NCBI GenBank assembly: GCA_017384185.1
Contig: JAFNUH010000106.1
Coordinates: 1 to 9,228, forward strand
Length of the DNA: 9,228 nt
Direction of reading: 5' to 3'
DNA from: Alistipes sp.
GTDB taxonomy: Bacteria > Bacteroidota > Bacteroidia > Bacteroidales > Rikenellaceae
A program made the position numbers and the translations under genes. Under the pieces are notes generated by a model. That model saw nothing but the letters and a program-made list of their open reading frames with translations. It had not been told where the DNA came from and ran no database searches. Shown piece by piece: positions 6,716-9,228 of the stretch; position 1 is the first letter of the stretch, and every line of letters starts with the position of its first letter.

Positions 6716-7446
6716 GCCGCATAGAGATAATTCCCGCAATAGATATTATCGAGGGTCGTTGTGTTCGTCTCTCACAGGGCGATTACGAGCGTAGCAGAGT
6801 ATATGATGCAAGCCCTGTGGATATGGCAAAACGATATGCCGATTGTGGCGTAAAGCGTATCCACGTTGTCGATTTGGATGGAGCAAAATCCTCTTCGCCA
6901 AAGAATCTCAAGACACTTGAACGTATGGCAGTGGGCTCTGGCGTAGAAATCGAGTGGGGCGGAGGCATTAAGAGCGAGGAGTCACTCAGAGCGTTGTTCG
7001 ATTATGGCGCAACGTATGCCATCGTGGGTAGTGTAGCGGCGCAGCAACCGATGCTTTTTGCCGAGTGGCTGGAGCAATTTGGTGGTAATAAGATGGTATT
7101 GGGAGCCGATGTGCGCAATGGCAAGGTCTCGGTTAATGGCTGGCAGGAGGATTTGGCTGTAACCATCGAGGAACTTATTGACGGTTTTCTGCCGCACGGC
7201 TTGAATCAGGTTATATGTACCGATATTACCAAGGACGGTATGTTGCAGGGTCCTTCGGATGAGCTTTATGTGGAGTTGCAGGAGCGTTATTCGGGCGTTG
7301 ACTTCACTGTTTCGGGTGGTATTGGCTCAATGGCAGATATAGAGCGCCTGAACGAGAAGAATCTCCGTAAGGTTATCATCGGCAAAGCCATATATGAAAA
7401 TCGTATAACGTTAAAAGATATTGAGCGATGGTTGCTAAACGCATAA
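6712..7446 (+). CDS. hisA: ProFAR isomerase (phosphoribosylformimino-AICAR-phosphate isomerase)
   Basis: HisA is a TIM-barrel enzyme that converts ProFAR to PRFAR by an Amadori rearrangement. The N-terminal strand IIPAIDIIEGRCVRL contains the catalytic Asp11, and the second catalytic Asp is Asp133 in LGADVRNG. Phosphate-binding Gly motifs appear at WGGGIKS (82-88) and SGGIGS (201-206), and TDITKDGM (170-177) is the usual strand-6 loop. Its 244 residues are typical. HisA and HisF are paralogous half-barrel duplications; the IEGRCVRL signature and Trp144 (VNGWQE) favour HisA over HisF. The gene overlaps hisH by four bases and hisF by 19. Confidence 0.96.
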   Translation: MSRIEIIPAIDIIEGRCVRLSQGDYERSRVYDASPVDMAKRYADCGVKRIHVVDLDGAKSSSPKNLKTLERMAVGSGVEIEWGGGIKSEESLRALFDYGATYAIVGSVAAQQPMLFAEWLEQFGGNKMVLGADVRNGKVSVNGWQEDLAVTIEELIDGFLPHGLNQVICTDITKDGMLQGPSDELYVELQERYSGVDFTVSGGIGSMADIERLNEKNLRKVIIGKAIYENRITLKDIERWLLNA

Positions 7447-8186
7447 TTCCCTGCTTGGATGTGAAGGAGGGACGCACGGTTAAGGGTATCAATTTCCTTG
7501 ACCTGCGTGATGTGGGCGATGCTGTGGAGTTAGGGCAATTTTATGCTCGTGAGGGTGCTGATGAGTTGGTATATCTCGATATTAGCGCTACACGTGAGGG
7601 ACGTAACACATTCACACGATTGGTAGAACGTATTGCCGATGGTATAAATATCCCGTTCACAGTTGGTGGTGGTATTTCATCGCTCGATGATGCTTCTCGC
7701 CTGCTGGATGCGGGTGCGGATAAGATTTCCATTAACAGTGCCGCTATTGCTAACCCCTCGTTGATTGATGCTATTGCTGCACGCTACGGCAGTCAGTTTG
7801 TTGTCGTGGCTATCGATGCACGACAGATGGAGGATGGAGTATGGCGTGCCACAACACACGGCGGTAGCCGACCCAGCGATAAGGAGCTATTCTCGTGGAC
7901 ACGTGAGGCGCAGGAGCGTGGTGCAGGAGAGATTCTCTTTACCTCGATGAACCACGACGGAACACGTTCTGGTTATCCGTGCGATACATTTGCTCGCCTC
8001 TCGGAGGAGATTTCAATTCCGATTATTGCTTCGGGCGGTGCTGGCTCGGTTAAGGATATTGCCGATGTGCTGACCGTAGGTCGTGCCGATGCTGCGTTGG
8101 CAGCGAGTATCTTCCACTTCGGTGAGATTTCGGTTGGCGATTTGAAACAGGAGTTAAAACGATTAAATATTGATGTGAGATGCTAA
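7428..8186 (+). CDS. hisF: Imidazole glycerol phosphate synthase, cyclase subunit
   Basis: HisF uses ammonia from HisH to convert PRFAR to imidazole glycerol phosphate and AICAR, the latter returning to purine synthesis. The TIM barrel starts with AKRIIPCLDVKEGRTVKG, giving catalytic Asp11 and Lys19, and the second catalytic residue Asp130 is in VVAIDARQ; both Asp positions match the well-studied Thermotoga numbering. Phosphate-binding TVGGGISS (78-85) and ASGGAGS (201-207) and the loop SMNHDGTRSGY (173-183) are present. Its 252 residues are normal. The ATG at 7428 lies inside the end of hisA, a 19-base overlap, and is required to keep the conserved N-terminal strand. The gene overlaps hisIE by seven bases. 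Confidence 0.97.
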   Translation: MVAKRIIPCLDVKEGRTVKGINFLDLRDVGDAVELGQFYAREGADELVYLDISATREGRNTFTRLVERIADGINIPFTVGGGISSLDDASRLLDAGADKISINSAAIANPSLIDAIAARYGSQFVVVAIDARQMEDGVWRATTHGGSRPSDKELFSWTREAQERGAGEILFTSMNHDGTRSGYPCDTFARLSEEISIPIIASGGAGSVKDIADVLTVGRADAALAASIFHFGEISVGDLKQELKRLNIDVRC

Positions 8187-8782
8187 CATTTGATGATTTT
8201 AATCTCGAAAAGTGTGCCGACGGTTTGTTGCCCGTCATTGTGCAGGATGCCGCAACGTTGAAGGTGCTGATGCTCGGATATATGAATCGTGAGGCATTTG
8301 ATAAGACAGCCTTGGAGGGGCGTGTTACATTCTTCTCTCGTACACGCAACCAGCTTTGGACAAAGGGCGAGACGAGTGGGAATTTCCTCCTTGTTAAGGA
8401 GATGTATGCCGATTGTGACTCTGATACGTTGCTTATTAAGGCTACACCCATCGGTCCTACTTGCCATCGTGGTACTACGAGTTGTTTCGATACGCCCGAT
8501 AGCGAGGGTTTTATCCGTCATCTTCAGGGCGTTATCCAGCAGCGTCACCGTGATATGCCTGAGGGCTCGTACACAACAAAACTTTTTATTAAAGGCGTGA
8601 AGAAGATTGCTCAGAAGGTGGGCGAGGAGGCTGTTGAGAGCGTCGTTGAGGCTGTTGATGGTAACCGTGACCGTTTCATCTACGAGGCTTCTGATATGAT
8701 TTACCATCTGTTGGTGCTGATGGAGCAGATGGGTTGTACGATAGAGGATATGGAGCGAGAACTCGCTCTTCGTCATAAATAA
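8180..8782 (+). CDS. hisIE: Bifunctional phosphoribosyl-AMP cyclohydrolase / phosphoribosyl-ATP pyrophosphohydrolase
   Basis: A two-domain enzyme of 200 residues for steps two and three of the pathway. Residues 1 to about 108 are the HisI cyclohydrolase: VLMLGYMNREAF (29-40), FFSRTRNQLWTKGETSGN (51-68), an acidic cluster DCDSD (78-82), and Cys79, Cys95 and Cys102, with the spacing of the zinc-binding cysteines in characterised HisI. Residues from about 112 are the HisE pyrophosphohydrolase, an all-alpha MazG-like domain with KVGEEAVE (146-153) and EASDMIYHLLVL (169-180), whose Glu and Asp residues bind Mg2+. HisE acts first in the pathway but is the second domain, as in other HisIE fusions. 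It is the last his gene; no terminator follows before the next start 12 bases on. Confidence 0.96.
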   Translation: MLTFDDFNLEKCADGLLPVIVQDAATLKVLMLGYMNREAFDKTALEGRVTFFSRTRNQLWTKGETSGNFLLVKEMYADCDSDTLLIKATPIGPTCHRGTTSCFDTPDSEGFIRHLQGVIQQRHRDMPEGSYTTKLFIKGVKKIAQKVGEEAVESVVEAVDGNRDRFIYEASDMIYHLLVLMEQMGCTIEDMERELALRHK

Positions 8783-8794
8783 AACCTAAAACAA

Positions 8795-9211
8795 ATGAAG
8801 AGATTTTTTACAGTTATTTTTGCCTTGATGTGCGTGGTGGCAGTATCTGCTATTGCTAACCCCGTCGTGGCGCAGTCAAAGAGTAGTGTGAAGGTTAAGC
8901 CGCTAAAGACAAAGAAGTGGCGTAATTACAACGTGGGAGAGATTGTCTTTGAGGATAAGGCTCCGCAGACAGAGGGTTCACAGATTTACCATCGTCTTGT
9001 GCCCAATCCCGAAGAGTATATCGCTGAGCGAGCACGTGAGGTGTTGGCTACGCTCTATTTCTCGCCAAAGGATGCGGTGACTCCCGTTGAGAAGTTGCAC
9101 TATACTATCGAGGATAGAGAGGGTATCTCTGCTTGTTGTTTGAGGTTCTCTGCGAGTTGCTTACGGTTGCTCTCATTAGCGATGATAGCTATCTTTTGTG
9201 GGAGCAAGTAG
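8795..9211 (+). CDS. Secreted protein, basic-secretory-protein-like, with chimeric C-terminus
   Basis: The frame opens with a signal peptide: Lys-Arg, a hydrophobic stretch to about residue 21, and a probable cleavage in NPVVAQS near residue 27. The following segment, including YNVGEIVFEDKA, IYHRLVPNPEEYIAERAREV and KLHYTIEDREGISA (to residue 113, base 9133), resembles the N-terminal half of bacterial basic-secretory-protein family (putative M-type peptidase) proteins; this is from memory of the family and is tentative. Those proteins continue with a zinc-type HE..H motif, which is absent here. After residue 113 the frame reads only a Cys/Leu-rich tail (CCLRFSASCLRLL and on) that is the antisense of an rplI fragment, so the true C-terminus is missing and the stop at 9211 is not genuine. 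The start lies 12 bases after hisIE with no promoter or terminator between, so it may be read from the his transcript. Confidence 0.55.
   Translation: MKRFFTVIFALMCVVAVSAIANPVVAQSKSSVKVKPLKTKKWRNYNVGEIVFEDKAPQTEGSQIYHRLVPNPEEYIAERAREVLATLYFSPKDAVTPVEKLHYTIEDREGISACCLRFSASCLRLLSLAMIAIFCGSK
9124..9134. other. Chimeric junction between two unrelated genes
   Basis: Left of about 9130 the + strand encodes a secreted protein up to the motif DREGISA. Right of about 9130 the - strand encodes ribosomal protein L9 down to KQLAENLKQQA. The two similarities meet within a few bases, and both proteins are cut short. No inverted repeat or target duplication is obvious at the join. It is either an assembly misjoin or a rearrangement breakpoint; loss of most of an L9 gene makes the misjoin more likely. 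Confidence 0.65.
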
Positions 9212-9228
9212 TTACGACCATAACCGTC
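9130..9228 (-). pseudogene. rplI: Ribosomal protein L9 fragment, cut at both ends in this window
   Basis: Read on the - strand from the right edge, the frame gives DGYGRNYLLPQ, then KIAIIANESNRKQLAENLKQQA. GYGRNYLLP is the hallmark of the N-terminal rRNA-binding domain of bacterial L9, and the following Asn/Lys/Leu-rich helix matches the start of its long connecting helix. About 33 residues fit L9; the frame then runs into unrelated codons (EIPSLSSIV) and stops at 9100-9102. The first 20 or so residues of L9 would lie right of the window, but the connecting helix and the C-terminal domain are absent. In Bacteroidota rplI normally sits with rpsF and rpsR, not beside his genes. The protein family is fairly certain; whether the fragment is truly present in the genome is doubtful. 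Confidence 0.7.

Noticed and set aside
7984..7991. TACATTTG inside hisF as an internal promoter for hisIE
   Set aside because: The -7 match alone is common by chance in coding DNA. I made out no convincing -33 element, and the tight gene overlaps argue for a single transcript.
8183..8776. A 197-residue - strand open frame under hisIE
   Set aside because: It mirrors hisIE almost exactly, shows no recognisable motifs, and the + strand gene has all catalytic residues.
9134..9211. Hydrophobic Cys/Leu-rich C-terminal tail as a membrane anchor of the secreted protein
   Set aside because: The same bases read on the - strand give a clear ribosomal protein L9 segment, so the tail is antisense of another gene.
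1..9228. Mobile element, CRISPR array, tRNA/rRNA, or defence/secretion system
   Set aside because: Nothing in the window shows transposase, integrase, repeat-spacer arrays, or tRNA-like cloverleafs. The region is mostly ordinary core metabolism.

Overview
The window looks like chromosomal DNA from a Bacteroidales-type bacterium (phylum Bacteroidota). Two intergenic regions carry the TAnnTTTG -7 promoter box typical of that phylum. Starts lack strong Shine-Dalgarno sequences and are preceded by A/T-rich leaders. The small secreted beta-barrel gene and the style of the proteins also fit Bacteroidales. The genus cannot be fixed from this sequence. All confidently called genes lie on the + strand, except a short ribosomal-protein fragment at the right edge.

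Layout: (1) The end of an aldose 1-epimerase gene (galM-like; its 5' part lies left of the window) is followed one base later by a conserved-looking gene of unknown function, and the pair is closed by a good intrinsic terminator (965-998). (2) A single gene for a small secreted, probably outer-membrane beta-barrel protein follows (1066-1599), with its own possible promoter. (3) The rest is dominated by a complete histidine biosynthesis operon, hisG-hisD-hisC-hisB-hisH-hisA-hisF-hisIE (1848-8782). The genes are 2-3 bases apart or overlap. Together they encode every step from PRPP + ATP to histidine. HisB is the phosphatase/dehydratase fusion and HisIE the cyclohydrolase/pyrophosphohydrolase fusion. 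HisG is the long, self-regulating form, so no HisZ is needed. HisH and HisF form the glutamine-dependent cyclase whose by-product AICAR returns to purine synthesis.

Control: upstream of hisG lies a promoter (about 1648-1678) and what reads as a classic ribosome-dependent attenuator. It has an 18-codon leader peptide with three His codons (1704-1760), a terminator hairpin plus six Ts (1792-1818), and a nine-pair alternative helix (1755-1763 with 1792-1800) that overlaps the leader stop codon. The pieces are placed as a histidine-starvation switch requires. This is the most interesting regulatory structure in the window.

Right end: a secreted protein gene starts 12 bases after hisIE. Its N-terminal half resembles the basic secretory protein/peptidase family, but the match stops abruptly near 9130. 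From there to the end, the opposite strand encodes an internal piece of ribosomal protein L9 (rplI). Two unrelated genes are therefore broken and joined tail to tail, most likely an assembly chimera, otherwise a rearrangement. The hydrophobic C-terminus of the apparent 138-residue protein is an artefact of this join. I saw no mobile element, CRISPR array, tRNA or rRNA.
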